A DNA stretch of 64,000 nt. Origin: Pontimicrobium sp. SW4 (GTDB lineage: Bacteria; Bacteroidota; Bacteroidia; Flavobacteriales; Flavobacteriaceae). The stretch spans positions 1,674,001 through 1,738,000 of the forward strand of contig NZ_CP157199.1 in the NCBI RefSeq assembly GCF_039954625.1, given 5' to 3'. Position numbers and translations under genes: made by a program. The notes under the pieces are model-generated. The model did no database searches. It saw only the letters and a list, made by a program, of their open reading frames with translations, and was not told where the DNA came from. Positions 1-9,940 of this stretch are shown one piece after another; positions within the stretch are counted from its first letter, which is position 1, and every line of letters starts with the position of its first letter.

Positions 1-1
1 T

Positions 2-3000
2 TTTCCAACACAATTATCGACAGCTACAACTGGACCATTTCAAAATCCAGGTGGTTGGACAGAAATTGACCCATTTTGGGAAACAGTTTGTATTACTTTT
101 AAAACAACAAATAGTGGCCAAGTAACTATATTTTATAAAACAAAAGACCCTGGTAAATCGGTAGTATTAGTTGATGGTTTAAGATTAAGCTTAGAAGGAT
201 ATGCTACGCCTCCTACTTTTGTATCTACTGTTACTAGTAATAAAACTGTAACAATACCTGGATCTCAAACAGTTAATTTAAACGATTATATTTCTGCTGC
301 TTCAACAAATCCTCCTGGTTCTGTTTTAGTATGGAGTACTAACCCTGATCCTTTAGTACTAACAGATCATTTATTAAACACAAATGTTACTGCTCCAGGA
401 ACTTTTTATGCATTTTATTATAATAGTGCTGATGTTTGTGCATCTCCTGTAGCTCAATTAAATTTACTTACATGTGATTTAGGTGCTGAAATAGTATCTA
501 AAGAAAATGTGCTTTGTGCTGGAGATACAACTGGTGAAATTGTAGCTTCTGGTGTAAATGGAACACCTCCATATATGTATTCGAAAGACGGTGGCTTAAA
601 CTACCAAAATAGCGATACTTTTACTGGATTAGGTGATGGAAATTACACTATTACAATTAAGGATGCCAATAATTGTACAGCTGAGGTTAGTACAACTATA
701 AACATTCAAGATAAAGAAAATCCAATAATTACAGCACCTGAAGATTATACTAAAGAAGGTTGTAATCAAAATGATATTAGTGATTTAGCTTATAGTGCAA
801 CACTAAAAGAAATTACTTTAAGTGAACTACAATCTGCTCTAGATGGTGGAGGAAATGCTTCTGATGATATTGCAATTGATATTATTACTTATATTGACGA
901 AATTATCTCTAGTGATACTTGTTCAACAGAAGTAAAAAGAACATTTACAGTCACAGATACATGTGGAAAAACTGCGTCTGATGTACAAACAATAATTATT
1001 GAAGATACGACTGCACCTACTTTTAATGAAGCTTTACCTAGCGACGTTACAGTAGAATGTGATGCTGTTCCTACTGCAGAGACTTTAACTGCTACAGATA
1101 ATTGCTCAAATGCTAGTGTTATTTTTAAAGAAGATAGAACGAATGGTAGTTGTGATGCTAATTATACTTTAGAAAGAACTTGGACTGCAATAGATGAATG
1201 TGGCAACTCAATAGTTCACAAGCAAACTATCACTGTACAAGATACTACTGCGCCTACGTTTGTTGAAGCACTTCCTGCTGATATAACTGTAGAGTGCGAT
1301 GCTGTACCAACAGCGGAAGTATTAACTGCTACTGATAACTGTGGTGACGCTACTGTTACTTTTGACGAACAAAGAACTAATGGTAGTTGTGATGCTAATT
1401 ATACTTTAGAAAGAACTTGGACGGCTACTGATGAATGTGGTTTAGAAACAACTCATACACAAACAATCACTGTTCAAGATACTACTGCGCCTACGTTTGT
1501 TGAAGCTCTTCCTGCTGATATAACTGTAGAGTGCGATGCTGTACCAACAGCGGAAGTATTAACTGCTACTGATAACTGTGGTGATGCTACTGTTACTTTT
1601 GACGAACAAAGAACTAATGGTAGTTGTGATGCTAATTATACTTTAGAAAGAACTTGGACGGCTACTGATGAATGTGGTTTAGAAACAACTCATACACAAA
1701 CAATCACTGTTCAAGATACTACTGCGCCTACGTTTGTTGAAGCACTTCCTGCTGATATAACTGTAGAGTGCGATGCTGTACCAACAGCGGAAGTATTAAC
1801 TGCTACTGATAACTGTGGTGATGCTACTGTTACTTTTGACGAACAAAGAACTAATGGTAGTTGTGATGCTAATTATACTTTAGAAAGAACTTGGACGGCT
1901 ACTGATGAATGTGGTTTAGAAACAACTCATACACAAACAATCACTGTTCAAGATACTACTGCGCCTACGTTTGTTGAAGCACTTCCTGCTGATATAACTG
2001 TAGAGTGCGATGCTGTACCAACAGCGGAAGTATTAACTGCTACTGATAACTGTGGTGACGCTACTGTTACTTTTGACGAACAAAGAACTAATGGTAGTTG
2101 TGATGCTAATTATACTTTAGAAAGAACTTGGACGGCTACTGACGAATGTGGTTTAGAAACAACTCATACACAAACAATCACTGTTCAAGATACTACTGCG
2201 CCTACGTTTGTTGAAGTACTTCCTGCTGATATAACTGTAGAGTGTGATGCTGTACCAACAGCAGAAGTATTAACTGCTACTGATAACTGTGGTGACGCTA
2301 CTGTTACTTTTGACGAACAAAGAACTAATGGTAGTTGTGATGCTAATTATACTTTAGAAAGAACTTGGACTGCTACTGATGAATGTGGTTTAGAAACAAC
2401 TCATATACAAACTATCACTGTTCAAGATACTACTGCGCCTACGTTTGTTGAAGCTCTTCCTGCTGATATAACTGTAGAATGTGATGCTGTACCAACAGCA
2501 GAAGTATTGACTGCTACTGATAACTGTGGTGATGCTACTGTAACATTTAATGAAACTAGAAATGATGGTCACTGTGAGTCTAACTATACACTTGTTAGAA
2601 CTTGGACGGCTACTGATGCTTGTGGGCTAGAAACTGTTCATACGCAAACAATCACTGTTCAAGATACAACTGCGCCTACGTTTGTTGAAGCACTTCCTGC
2701 TGATGTAACTGTAGAATGTGATGCTGTACCAACAGCAGAAGTATTGACTGCTACTGATAACTGTGGTGATGCTACAGTTACTTTTGACGAACAAAGAACT
2801 AATGGTAGTTGTGATGCTAATTATACTTTAGAAAGAACTTGGACTGCTACTGATGCTTGTGGTTTAGAAACAACTCATACACAAACAATCACTGTTCAAG
2901 ATACAACTGCGCCTACGTTTGTTGAAGCACTTCCTGCTGATGTAACTGTAGAATGCGATAACGTTCCTACTGCTGTTACTTTAACTGCTACTGATAATTG

Positions 3001-6000
3001 TGATGCTAACGTAACTGTATCTTTCACTGAAACTTTAGATGGTGATGCCGATGCATGTCCTTCTGAATACACGATTACTCGTGTATGGTCTGTTAGTGAT
3101 TGTGCTGGTAATACAACATCTCATACGCAAACTATAACTGTAGAGGATAATACTGCGCCTACGTTTGTGGAAGCACTTCCTGCTGATACAACTGTAGAAT
3201 GCGATAACGTTCCTACTGCTGTTACTTTAACTGCTACTGATAATTGTGATGCTAACGTAACTGTATCTTTCGCTGAAACTTTAGATGGTGATGCCGATGC
3301 ATGTCCTTCTGAATACACGATTACTCGTGTATGGTCTGTTAGTGATTGTGCTGGTAATACAACATCTCATACGCAAACTATAACTGTAGAGGATAATACT
3401 GCGCCTACGTTTGTGGAAGCACTTCCTGCTGATACAACTGTAGAATGCGATAACGTTCCTACTGCTGTTACTTTAACTGCTACTGATAATTGTGATGCTA
3501 ACGTAACTGTATCTTTCGCTGAAACTTTAGATGGTGATGCCGATGCATGTCCTTCTGAATACACGATTACTCGTGTATGGTCTGTTAGTGATTGTGCTGG
3601 TAATACAACATCTCATACGCAAACTATAACTGTAGAGGATAATACTGCGCCTACGTTTGTGGAAGCACTTCCTGCTGATACAACTGTAGAATGTGATAAT
3701 GTTCCTGCTGCAGCTACATTAACTGCTACTGATAATTGTGATACTAACGTAACAGTATCTTTTAATGAGCAAACTACAGACGGTTCATGTCCTTCTAATT
3801 ATATATTAGTTAGAACTTGGATAGTATCTGATTGTGCTGGAAATACAACAACTCATACTCAAACTATAACTGTACAAGACACAACTGCTCCAACTATAGA
3901 TGTTGAAGCTGATGATATAATAGTAGAATGTGATGGTTCTGGTAATAGTGGGGCTATACAAGCTTGGTTAGATTCTAATGGTGGTGCTTCTGCTACTGAT
4001 AATTGTGGTGCTATAACTTGGTCAAATAATTATAATGGTACAGCTTCAGATTGTGCTAATCCAATAGAAGTTATATTTACTGCAACTGATGAATGTGGTA
4101 ACTCAACGACTACGTCAGCTACTTATACAATTACAGATACTGTTGCTCCAATAATTGATGTTGAATCTGAAGACCTTACTGTACAATGTGATGGCTTAGG
4201 AAATGATACTGCTTTACAAGATTGGCTAAATGCTAATGGTGGTGCTACTGCTTCTGATGACTGTTCTTCTATTACTTGGACAAATAATTTTACTGCTTTA
4301 TCTGATGACTGTGGTGCTACTGGATCAGCAACTGTAATATTTACCGTTACTGATAGTTGTGGAAATGCAACCAGCACAACAGCAACGTTTACTATTGAAG
4401 ATACAACTGCTCCTACGTTTGTTGAAGCACTTCCTGCTGATGCAACTGTAGAATGTGATGCTGTTCCAACTGCTGAAACATTAACTGCAACTGATAATTG
4501 TGGTGATGCTACTGTAACATTTAATGAAACTAGAAACGATGGTGACTGTGAGTCTAACTATACACTTGTTAGAACTTGGACGGCTACTGATGCTTGTGGA
4601 CTAGAAACTGTTCATACGCAAACAATCACTGTTCAAGATACAACTGCTCCTACGTTTGTTGAAGCTCTTCCTGCTGATGCAACTGTAGAATGTGATGCTG
4701 TACCAACTGCTGAAACATTAACTGCAACTGATAATTGTGGTGATGCTACTGTAACATTTAATGAAACTAGAAATGATGGTGACTGTGAGTCTAACTATAC
4801 ACTTGTTAGAACTTGGACGGCTACTGATGCTTGTGGGCTAGAAACTGTTCATACGCAAACAATCACTGTTCAAGATACAACTGCTCCTACGTTTGTTGAA
4901 GCACTTCCTGCTGATGCAACTGTAGAATGTGATGCTGTACCAACTGCTGAAACATTAACTGCAACTGATAATTGTGGTGATGCTACTGTAACATTTAATG
5001 AAACTAGAAATGATGGTGACTGTGAGTCTAACTATACACTTGTTAGAACTTGGACGGCTACTGATGCTTGTGGTTTAGAAACAACTCATACACAAACAAT
5101 CACTGTTCAAGATACAACTGCGCCTACTTTTGTTGAAGCACTTCCTGCTGATATAACTGTAGAATGTGATGCTGTACCAACAGCAGAAGTATTGACTGCT
5201 ACTGATAACTGTGGTGATGCTACAGTTACTTTTGACGAACAAAGAACTAATGGTAGTTGTGATGCTAATTATATTTTAGAAAGAACTTGGACTGCTACTG
5301 ATGCTTGTGGTTTAGAAACAACTCATACACAAACAATCACTGTTCAAGATACAACTGCGCCTACTTTTGTTGAAGCACTTCCTGCTGATGCAACTGTAGA
5401 ATGTGATGCTGTTCCAACTGCTGAAACATTAACTGCAACTGATAATTGTGGTGATGCCACTGTAACATTTAATGAAACTAGAAACGATGGTGACTGTGAG
5501 TCTAACTATACACTTGTTAGAACTTGGACAGCTACTGATGCTTGTGGACTAGAAACTGTTCATACGCAAACAATCACTGTTCAAGATACAACTGCTCCTA
5601 CGTTTGTTGAAGCTCTTCCTGCTGATGCAACTGTAGAATGTGATGAAACAATTCCTACGGCTGCCGTATTAACTGCCACTGACAATTGTGACAGCAACTT
5701 TATTAAAGTTGAGTTCAATGAATTAAGAACTGAAGGTTCTTGTGGAGGAGATTATATACTCACACGTACATGGACAGCTATGGATCTTTGCGGAAATATT
5801 GCTGAGTATAGTCAAGTCATTACTGTACAAGATACTACTGCGCCAATTGTGACTACTGATTTTGAATCTGATATTACAGTAAGTTGTGGTGATATACCAG
5901 TAGTTCCAGAATTAGAGTTTGAAGATGCATGTGCATCACAAATGGACGTTACTTTTAATGAAACTGATACTAATGATGGCAGCGGCAGTAACTACATAAT

Positions 6001-6667
6001 TACCAGAGAATGGACAGTAAGTGACGAATGCGATAATACAGCAATTTATACTCAAACTATAAATGTGGTAATAGAAGGACGTGTTACTGGTGGAGCAACA
6101 GATTTATGTGTTGGTGATAATTTTGACTATAATTTATTTGATTTACTAAGTGGAGATTATGGAACTAACGGAACATGGGAAGTGACTTCAGGTAATGCTA
6201 CATTAAATGGAAACCTGTTTAACCCATTTGAATTAGAATTAGGCGAATATCGATTCACTTATACTGATACAGAAAGTGACTGTCCAAGTGAAACTGAAGT
6301 AATTATTACTTTAAATGATGCTTGTATTGTGCTACCATGTTTAGATGAATTCGATCCTGACCGAGATATCCCAAAAGCAGTTACAGCTAATGGTGATAAT
6401 ATGAATGATACATTTAGTATTGGAGTATTAGATACAAATTCTGAATGTTTTGATGTGACTATGCAGTTACAAATATTTAACCGTTGGGGTTCTTTAATAT
6501 ACGAATCTAATGACTATCAAAATGATTGGGGTGGAGAATCTCATAACAACTCTATTGGTAGTTCTGGAAAAGTGCCAACAGGAACATATTACTATATATT
6601 AAAATTAATTGAAAACGGTAAATTGATAGCATCATATGCAGGTCCAATTTACGTAGGAACCAAATAA
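2..6667 (+). CDS. Giant secreted HYR-repeat adhesin with T9SS type B sorting domain (5' end missing)
   Basis: The reading frame is open from base 2, so the start lies outside the window and at least 2221 residues are present. The first 160 or so residues look like a beta-rich secreted domain. From base 1014 there are 21 tandem HYR-like modules of 79-88 residues, each with a TAPTF-type opening, VECD, DNC and D-E/A-C-G. Most modules have four cysteines, which could form two disulfides. The last 110 or so residues (NGDNMNDTF, IFNRWG, PTGTYYYILKL) form the gliding-motility-associated C-terminal (CHU_C, type B) domain that directs T9SS export. PorP/SprF follows after 12 bp, the usual partner of SprB-like adhesins. 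Role inferred: cell-surface adhesion or gliding. The ligand is unknown. Confidence 0.93.
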   Translation, partial: FPTQLSTATTGPFQNPGGWTEIDPFWETVCITFKTTNSGQVTIFYKTKDPGKSVVLVDGLRLSLEGYATPPTFVSTVTSNKTVTIPGSQTVNLNDYISAASTNPPGSVLVWSTNPDPLVLTDHLLNTNVTAPGTFYAFYYNSADVCASPVAQLNLLTCDLGAEIVSKENVLCAGDTTGEIVASGVNGTPPYMYSKDGGLNYQNSDTFTGLGDGNYTITIKDANNCTAEVSTTINIQDKENPIITAPEDYTKEGCNQNDISDLAYSATLKEITLSELQSALDGGGNASDDIAIDIITYIDEIISSDTCSTEVKRTFTVTDTCGKTASDVQTIIIEDTTAPTFNEALPSDVTVECDAVPTAETLTATDNCSNASVIFKEDRTNGSCDANYTLERTWTAIDECGNSIVHKQTITVQDTTAPTFVEALPADITVECDAVPTAEVLTATDNCGDATVTFDEQRTNGSCDANYTLERTWTATDECGLETTHTQTITVQDTTAPTFVEALPADITVECDAVPTAEVLTATDNCGDATVTFDEQRTNGSCDANYTLERTWTATDECGLETTHTQTITVQDTTAPTFVEALPADITVECDAVPTAEVLTATDNCGDATVTFDEQRTNGSCDANYTLERTWTATDECGLETTHTQTITVQDTTAPTFVEALPADITVECDAVPTAEVLTATDNCGDATVTFDEQRTNGSCDANYTLERTWTATDECGLETTHTQTITVQDTTAPTFVEVLPADITVECDAVPTAEVLTATDNCGDATVTFDEQRTNGSCDANYTLERTWTATDECGLETTHIQTITVQDTTAPTFVEALPADITVECDAVPTAEVLTATDNCGDATVTFNETRNDGHCESNYTLVRTWTATDACGLETVHTQTITVQDTTAPTFVEALPADVTVECDAVPTAEVLTATDNCGDATVTFDEQRTNGSCDANYTLERTWTATDACGLETTHTQTITVQDTTAPTFVEALPADVTVECDNVPTAVTLTATDNCDANVTVSFTETLDGDADACPSEYTITRVWSVSDCAGNTTSHTQTITVEDNTAPTFVEALPADTTVECDNVPTAVTLTATDNCDANVTVSFAETLDGDADACPSEYTITRVWSVSDCAGNTTSHTQTITVEDNTAPTFVEALPADTTVECDNVPTAVTLTATDNCDANVTVSFAETLDGDADACPSEYTITRVWSVSDCAGNTTSHTQTITVEDNTAPTFVEALPADTTVECDNVPAAATLTATDNCDTNVTVSFNEQTTDGSCPSNYILVRTWIVSDCAGNTTTHTQTITVQDTTAPTIDVEADDIIVECDGSGNSGAIQAWLDSNGGASATDNCGAITWSNNYNGTASDCANPIEVIFTATDECGNSTTTSATYTITDTVAPIIDVESEDLTVQCDGLGNDTALQDWLNANGGATASDDCSSITWTNNFTALSDDCGATGSATVIFTVTDSCGNATSTTATFTIEDTTAPTFVEALPADATVECDAVPTAETLTATDNCGDATVTFNETRNDGDCESNYTLVRTWTATDACGLETVHTQTITVQDTTAPTFVEALPADATVECDAVPTAETLTATDNCGDATVTFNETRNDGDCESNYTLVRTWTATDACGLETVHTQTITVQDTTAPTFVEALPADATVECDAVPTAETLTATDNCGDATVTFNETRNDGDCESNYTLVRTWTATDACGLETTHTQTITVQDTTAPTFVEALPADITVECDAVPTAEVLTATDNCGDATVTFDEQRTNGSCDANYILERTWTATDACGLETTHTQTITVQDTTAPTFVEALPADATVECDAVPTAETLTATDNCGDATVTFNETRNDGDCESNYTLVRTWTATDACGLETVHTQTITVQDTTAPTFVEALPADATVECDETIPTAAVLTATDNCDSNFIKVEFNELRTEGSCGGDYILTRTWTAMDLCGNIAEYSQVITVQDTTAPIVTTDFESDITVSCGDIPVVPELEFEDACASQMDVTFNETDTNDGSGSNYIITREWTVSDECDNTAIYTQTINVVIEGRVTGGATDLCVGDNFDYNLFDLLSGDYGTNGTWEVTSGNATLNGNLFNPFELELGEYRFTYTDTESDCPSETEVIITLNDACIVLPCLDEFDPDRDIPKAVTANGDNMNDTFSIGVLDTNSECFDVTMQLQIFNRWGSLIYESNDYQNDWGGESHNNSIGSSGKVPTGTYYYILKLIENGKLIASYAGPIYVGTK
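1014..2909 (+). repeat. Tandem array of eight 237-bp HYR units
   Basis: Eight consecutive units of exactly 237 bp (79 codons) begin at 1014, 1251, 1488, 1725, 1962, 2199, 2436 and 2673. The units at 1251-2198 differ from one another by only a few bases, including at silent sites. That points to recent duplication or gene conversion rather than selection on protein alone. The array lies inside the adhesin gene. Confidence 0.95.
2910..3647 (+). repeat. Tandem array of three 246-bp HYR units
   Basis: Three units of 246 bp (82 codons) start at 2910, 3156 and 3402 and encode a different module subtype (VECDNVPTAVTL, ADACPSEYTITRV). The second and third units look identical at DNA level. The following units at 3648 (240 bp), 3888 (258 bp) and 4146 (264 bp) are diverged modules. 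Confidence 0.95.
4410..5594 (+). repeat. Second array of five 237-bp HYR units
   Basis: Five 237-bp units start at 4410, 4647, 4884, 5121 and 5358. Four carry the subtype ADATVECD with FNETRNDGDCESNY. The unit at 5121 carries the FDEQRTNGSCDANY subtype of the first array, so subtypes have been shuffled between blocks. A diverged 246-bp unit (5595) and a last module (5841) follow. Confidence 0.93.
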
Positions 6668-6679
6668 ATTTAACCTATC

Positions 6680-7600
6680 ATGAAAAAGTTTATTAAGTTT
6701 AACATTATTGCTATTGTATTGCTTAGCTCTTATACAGCTTTAAGCCAGCAATTACCTCAGTTTACGCAATATATGTATAATACTATCTCAATAAACCCTG
6801 CATATGCAGGAAGTAGAGAAACGCTAAGTCTTGTTGGTCTTCATAGAAGTCAATGGACAGCAATAGATGGAGGACCAACCACTCAAACCTTTTCTATTCA
6901 TTCTCCTATGAGAAATGAAAAGGTAGGTTTAGGATTATCATTTATCAATGATAAATTAGGATTCGAGAACTTTACCTATATATATGGTGATTTCTCTTAT
7001 ACGCTTAATCTTAGTGAAAAAACAAAGTTAGCACTTGGTTTAAAAGGAGGGTTTACTTCTTATAGCATAGACCAAGAATTAAGAAGTGCATACCCAACAG
7101 ATCCTGCAATTTATGGAATTGAGGATCGATGGAATCCTAATATAGGAATTGGTGGGTTTTTACACACTAACAAATGGTATTTAGGTTTATCTGCTCCTAG
7201 AATATTAACTACAGATTTAAATGGTGAAAATAATGTAAAAGCCTTAGAGCGTGTTAGTTATTACTTAACTGGTGGTTATGTATTTGACATGAGCAAAACA
7301 GTAAAGTTTAAACCTGCATTTATGGTTAAAGCCACGAATGGTTCACCGTTATCTTATGATTTAACTGCTAACTTCTTATTTAATGAAAAAGTTTGGTTAG
7401 GCGCTGCATATAGAATTAATGAATCTACAGGAGCTTTTGGAGGAATATTTGATTTTCAGGTGTCTAAACAATTACGTTTAGGATATGCTTACGAGCACCC
7501 TATTTCAGATATTAGACCTTACTCTAGTGGAACACATGAAATTTTATTAATGTTTGAAGTGTTTAAAAGTAAACGTGTTAAATCCCCAAGATACTTCTAA
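6680..7600 (+). CDS. PorP/SprF family T9SS outer-membrane protein
   Basis: 306 residues with an N-terminal signal peptide (about residues 1-22, ending ALSQ), followed by the family hallmark QFTQYMYNTISINPAYAGS near residues 28-46 and an all-beta barrel. PorP/SprF proteins sit in the outer membrane and are needed to export or anchor adhesins with type B sorting domains. In Flavobacterium johnsoniae SprF serves SprB. The gene starts 12 bp after the giant adhesin and is followed after 11 bp by the OmpA/PD40 protein, so the three are probably one operon. The dedicated pairing with this adhesin is inferred from position. Confidence 0.93.
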   Translation: MKKFIKFNIIAIVLLSSYTALSQQLPQFTQYMYNTISINPAYAGSRETLSLVGLHRSQWTAIDGGPTTQTFSIHSPMRNEKVGLGLSFINDKLGFENFTYIYGDFSYTLNLSEKTKLALGLKGGFTSYSIDQELRSAYPTDPAIYGIEDRWNPNIGIGGFLHTNKWYLGLSAPRILTTDLNGENNVKALERVSYYLTGGYVFDMSKTVKFKPAFMVKATNGSPLSYDLTANFLFNEKVWLGAAYRINESTGAFGGIFDFQVSKQLRLGYAYEHPISDIRPYSSGTHEILLMFEVFKSKRVKSPRYF

Positions 7601-7611
7601 AATATACTACT

Positions 7612-9528
7612 ATGAAAACAAAAGTATTACTCATAATATTGTTAATAAGTGGCTCTTTGACCTATGCTCAAAGCAAGCTTGCTGATAAATTCTTTGAAAA
7701 TTTTGCTTACGTTAGAGCTAGCGAACTGTATGAAGAAGCTGTAGCTAATGGCGATGATAGCGAACACGTACTTACACGCTTGGGTGATTGTTATTACAAT
7801 AACTCTAATGCAGCAAAAGCAGCAACTTGGTACAAAAGAGCTTTAGATAAGTACTCAAATATTCATCCAGAGTATATCTATAAGTATAGTCAAGTGCAAC
7901 GTAGTTTAGGAAACTATCAAGAAGCCGAAAATTGGTTAAAAACTTTCAAAGACAGGCAAAATGAAGATAGTCGTACTAAATTTATTTTAGGAGACATAAA
8001 AATATATGATGAACTATCATCAATGGAAAAAGTATATATCGAAGTAACTAACTTAGATATAAATACAGAGTATTCTGATTTTGGAAGTTTTGAATACAAT
8101 GGCAACTTATATTTTGCTTCTAGTAGAAATACAAGTAATAAATTGTACGATTGGAATGAAGAACCGTTTTTAGATATCTATCAAGTAGATGTTAAAGATA
8201 ATAATGGTGTAAAAACACTTGGGAAGCCTGGGTTTATTATGGCTGAAAATGTAAATACAGATTATCATGAAGCTTCTGTAGCTATTACTAATGACGGAAA
8301 AACTATTTATTTTACTCGTGATAACGTCAATAAGCGCAATCGTTTAGACTACGATAAAAAAGGAACAACACATTTAAAGATTTACAAAGCATCTTTAGAT
8401 AATGGAAATTGGTCTGACATTGAAGAATTACCATTTAACGATGATGTATTCTCAACAGGTCACCCAGCTTTAAGTCCTGATAACAAAACATTATATTTTG
8501 TATCTGATAGAAAAACTGAAGACAGCTTTGGACAAACTGATATTTTTAAAGTTTCCATTAACGAAGATGGTACTTATGGAGATCCAGAAAATTTAGGAGC
8601 TAACGTTAACACCGAAGGTCGTGAAATGTTTCCTTTTGTAGCAAAAGATAATACGTTATACTTTTCTTCTGATGGATATATAAACCTAGGTTTATTAGAT
8701 ATTTACAAATCTGATGTCTTAAACGGAGGAAATAATAAGCCAAAAAATTTAGGAGCTCCATACAATAGCGGTGCCGATGATTTTGCTTTCTATATTACTG
8801 AAAACGAAACTGGGTACTTCTCTTCTAACCGTGAAGGTGGAAAAGGAAGTGATGACATATACAGTTTTGCAGCTTACGAATGTAAACAAACAGTAACTGG
8901 CATTGCTCGTGATTCTAAAACACAAGAACCTTTAAGTGCAGTATCAATAGAAATTATTAATGATGCAGGCGTGATTATTCAAACAGTAACAACTGCTGCT
9001 GATGGCGCTTATACTTACGAGGTTGATTGTAACCAAAAGTATAGTATTAGAGGCTCTAAACCAAACTACAAAGATGATGTACAACATTTTGTAGCAGGTA
9101 GTGAAAACAACTTTGAAAATAAAGTGGATCTTAATTTAATACCACTATGTTTTGATTCTGAAATTGTTATCAATCCTATATTCTTTGATTTTGATAAATG
9201 GAATATTAGAACTGATGCTCAATATGAACTTGAAAACATTGTTAGTGTTATGAGAGACCATCCTGAAATGGTAATTAAAATTGAATCTCATACAGATAGT
9301 CGTGGTAGAGATGCTTACAACATCAAACTATCTGATAGAAGAGCAAAATCTACAAGAGATTATCTTTTATCAAGAAACATTGCACCTGAGCGTATTGAAA
9401 GTGCCATTGGTTACGGAGAAACTCAATTGCTAAACGAGTGTAGTAATGATGTAAAATGCTCGAAAGAAAAACATCAAAAAAATAGAAGATCTAAATTCCT
9501 TATTGTACAAGGAAAATGTGAAAACTAA
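7612..9528 (+). CDS. PorE-like TPR-PD40-OmpA envelope protein
   Basis: 638 residues. A signal peptide (about 1-19) is followed by TPR-like helices (about 22-115), WD40/PD40 beta-propeller blades (about 135-420, with repeated LYFxSDR or TIYFTRD strands), a carboxypeptidase-regulatory-like fold (about 425-510, starting CKQTVTGIARD) and a C-terminal OmpA domain (about 515-635, with FFDFDKWNI and SHTDSRG) that should bind peptidoglycan. This domain order matches PorE of Porphyromonas gingivalis, which links the T9SS to peptidoglycan. As third gene after the adhesin and PorP/SprF, it probably anchors the export or adhesion complex to the wall. It ends at a strong terminator. Confidence 0.9.
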   Translation: MKTKVLLIILLISGSLTYAQSKLADKFFENFAYVRASELYEEAVANGDDSEHVLTRLGDCYYNNSNAAKAATWYKRALDKYSNIHPEYIYKYSQVQRSLGNYQEAENWLKTFKDRQNEDSRTKFILGDIKIYDELSSMEKVYIEVTNLDINTEYSDFGSFEYNGNLYFASSRNTSNKLYDWNEEPFLDIYQVDVKDNNGVKTLGKPGFIMAENVNTDYHEASVAITNDGKTIYFTRDNVNKRNRLDYDKKGTTHLKIYKASLDNGNWSDIEELPFNDDVFSTGHPALSPDNKTLYFVSDRKTEDSFGQTDIFKVSINEDGTYGDPENLGANVNTEGREMFPFVAKDNTLYFSSDGYINLGLLDIYKSDVLNGGNNKPKNLGAPYNSGADDFAFYITENETGYFSSNREGGKGSDDIYSFAAYECKQTVTGIARDSKTQEPLSAVSIEIINDAGVIIQTVTTAADGAYTYEVDCNQKYSIRGSKPNYKDDVQHFVAGSENNFENKVDLNLIPLCFDSEIVINPIFFDFDKWNIRTDAQYELENIVSVMRDHPEMVIKIESHTDSRGRDAYNIKLSDRRAKSTRDYLLSRNIAPERIESAIGYGETQLLNECSNDVKCSKEKHQKNRRSKFLIVQGKCEN

Positions 9529-9626
9529 TTATAAAGTAATAATGTTATAATCTTCCCTACTCTATGTTAGAAGAATAGTATTTACCTATTGGTTGGTTGT
9601 AAATTCTAATAATAACTTATTACATT

Positions 9627-9656
9627 AAAAACCGCTCTTTTAGAGCGGTTTTTTTA
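9627..9656 (+). terminator. Intrinsic terminator of the adhesin operon
   Basis: Stem ACCGCTCT / AGAGCGGT (9631-9638 with 9642-9649) with a 3-nt loop, extended by flanking A/T pairs and followed by a T run. It lies 100 bp after the OmpA gene. Confidence 0.9.
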
Positions 9657-9940
9657 TTGGATTAACTCGAGAGTGTTTATAGTATGAAATTGGCCTTAAA
9701 TATTCTTCATTTTTCAAGATTAATAAACCAATAAATTCTCCTTTTTATATCTCTAATTTCAAACAACAACTTAATATATCTCGATAAAGAGTAAAAAATC
9801 ATCCATTAAAGTGTATTTCATCGATAATCTGTAGTGTAATTTCGATGAAATACGTGTTTTTAATCGATTTTAACATTTCTTTAACAGTGTTTTTTAAGAA
9901 GGCTGCTAATTTTACAGTCCCAAATCTTAATAACCTACTT
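9657..9940. other. Non-coding stretch before the CAP lipoprotein gene
   Basis: With the terminator, the gene-free stretch runs from 9529 to 9940. The first part shows nothing I can name. The last 130 bp hold an inverted repeat (9811-9853) and a weak -7-like element TAATTTTA at 9907-9914 that could drive the CAP gene. An ATG at 9845 is in frame with the CAP gene, but the 32 residues it would add precede a perfect lipoprotein signal, so this stretch is treated as non-coding. Confidence 0.6.
9811..9855. promoter_or_regulatory. Inverted repeat GTATTTCATCGA / TCGATGAAATAC
   Basis: Arms of 12 bp (9813-9824 and 9842-9853) match perfectly across a 17-bp spacer, about 90 bp upstream of the CAP lipoprotein start. 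There is no T run, so it does not look like a terminator. The right arm TCGATGAAATAC occurs again at 44263-44274 upstream of another exported protein gene. A regulator binding site is a reasonable guess. No regulator is identified. Confidence 0.45.

Noticed and set aside
3121..3564. Two identical 65-residue antisense frames inside the adhesin gene, plus others at 2390-2572 and 4123-4377
   Set aside because: They arise because repeat units are identical. They have no promoter or start context and simply mirror the sense coding.
1014..5840. Regular repeats as a possible CRISPR array
   Set aside because: Unit length of 237-264 bp, in-frame coding, and no spacers or cas genes.
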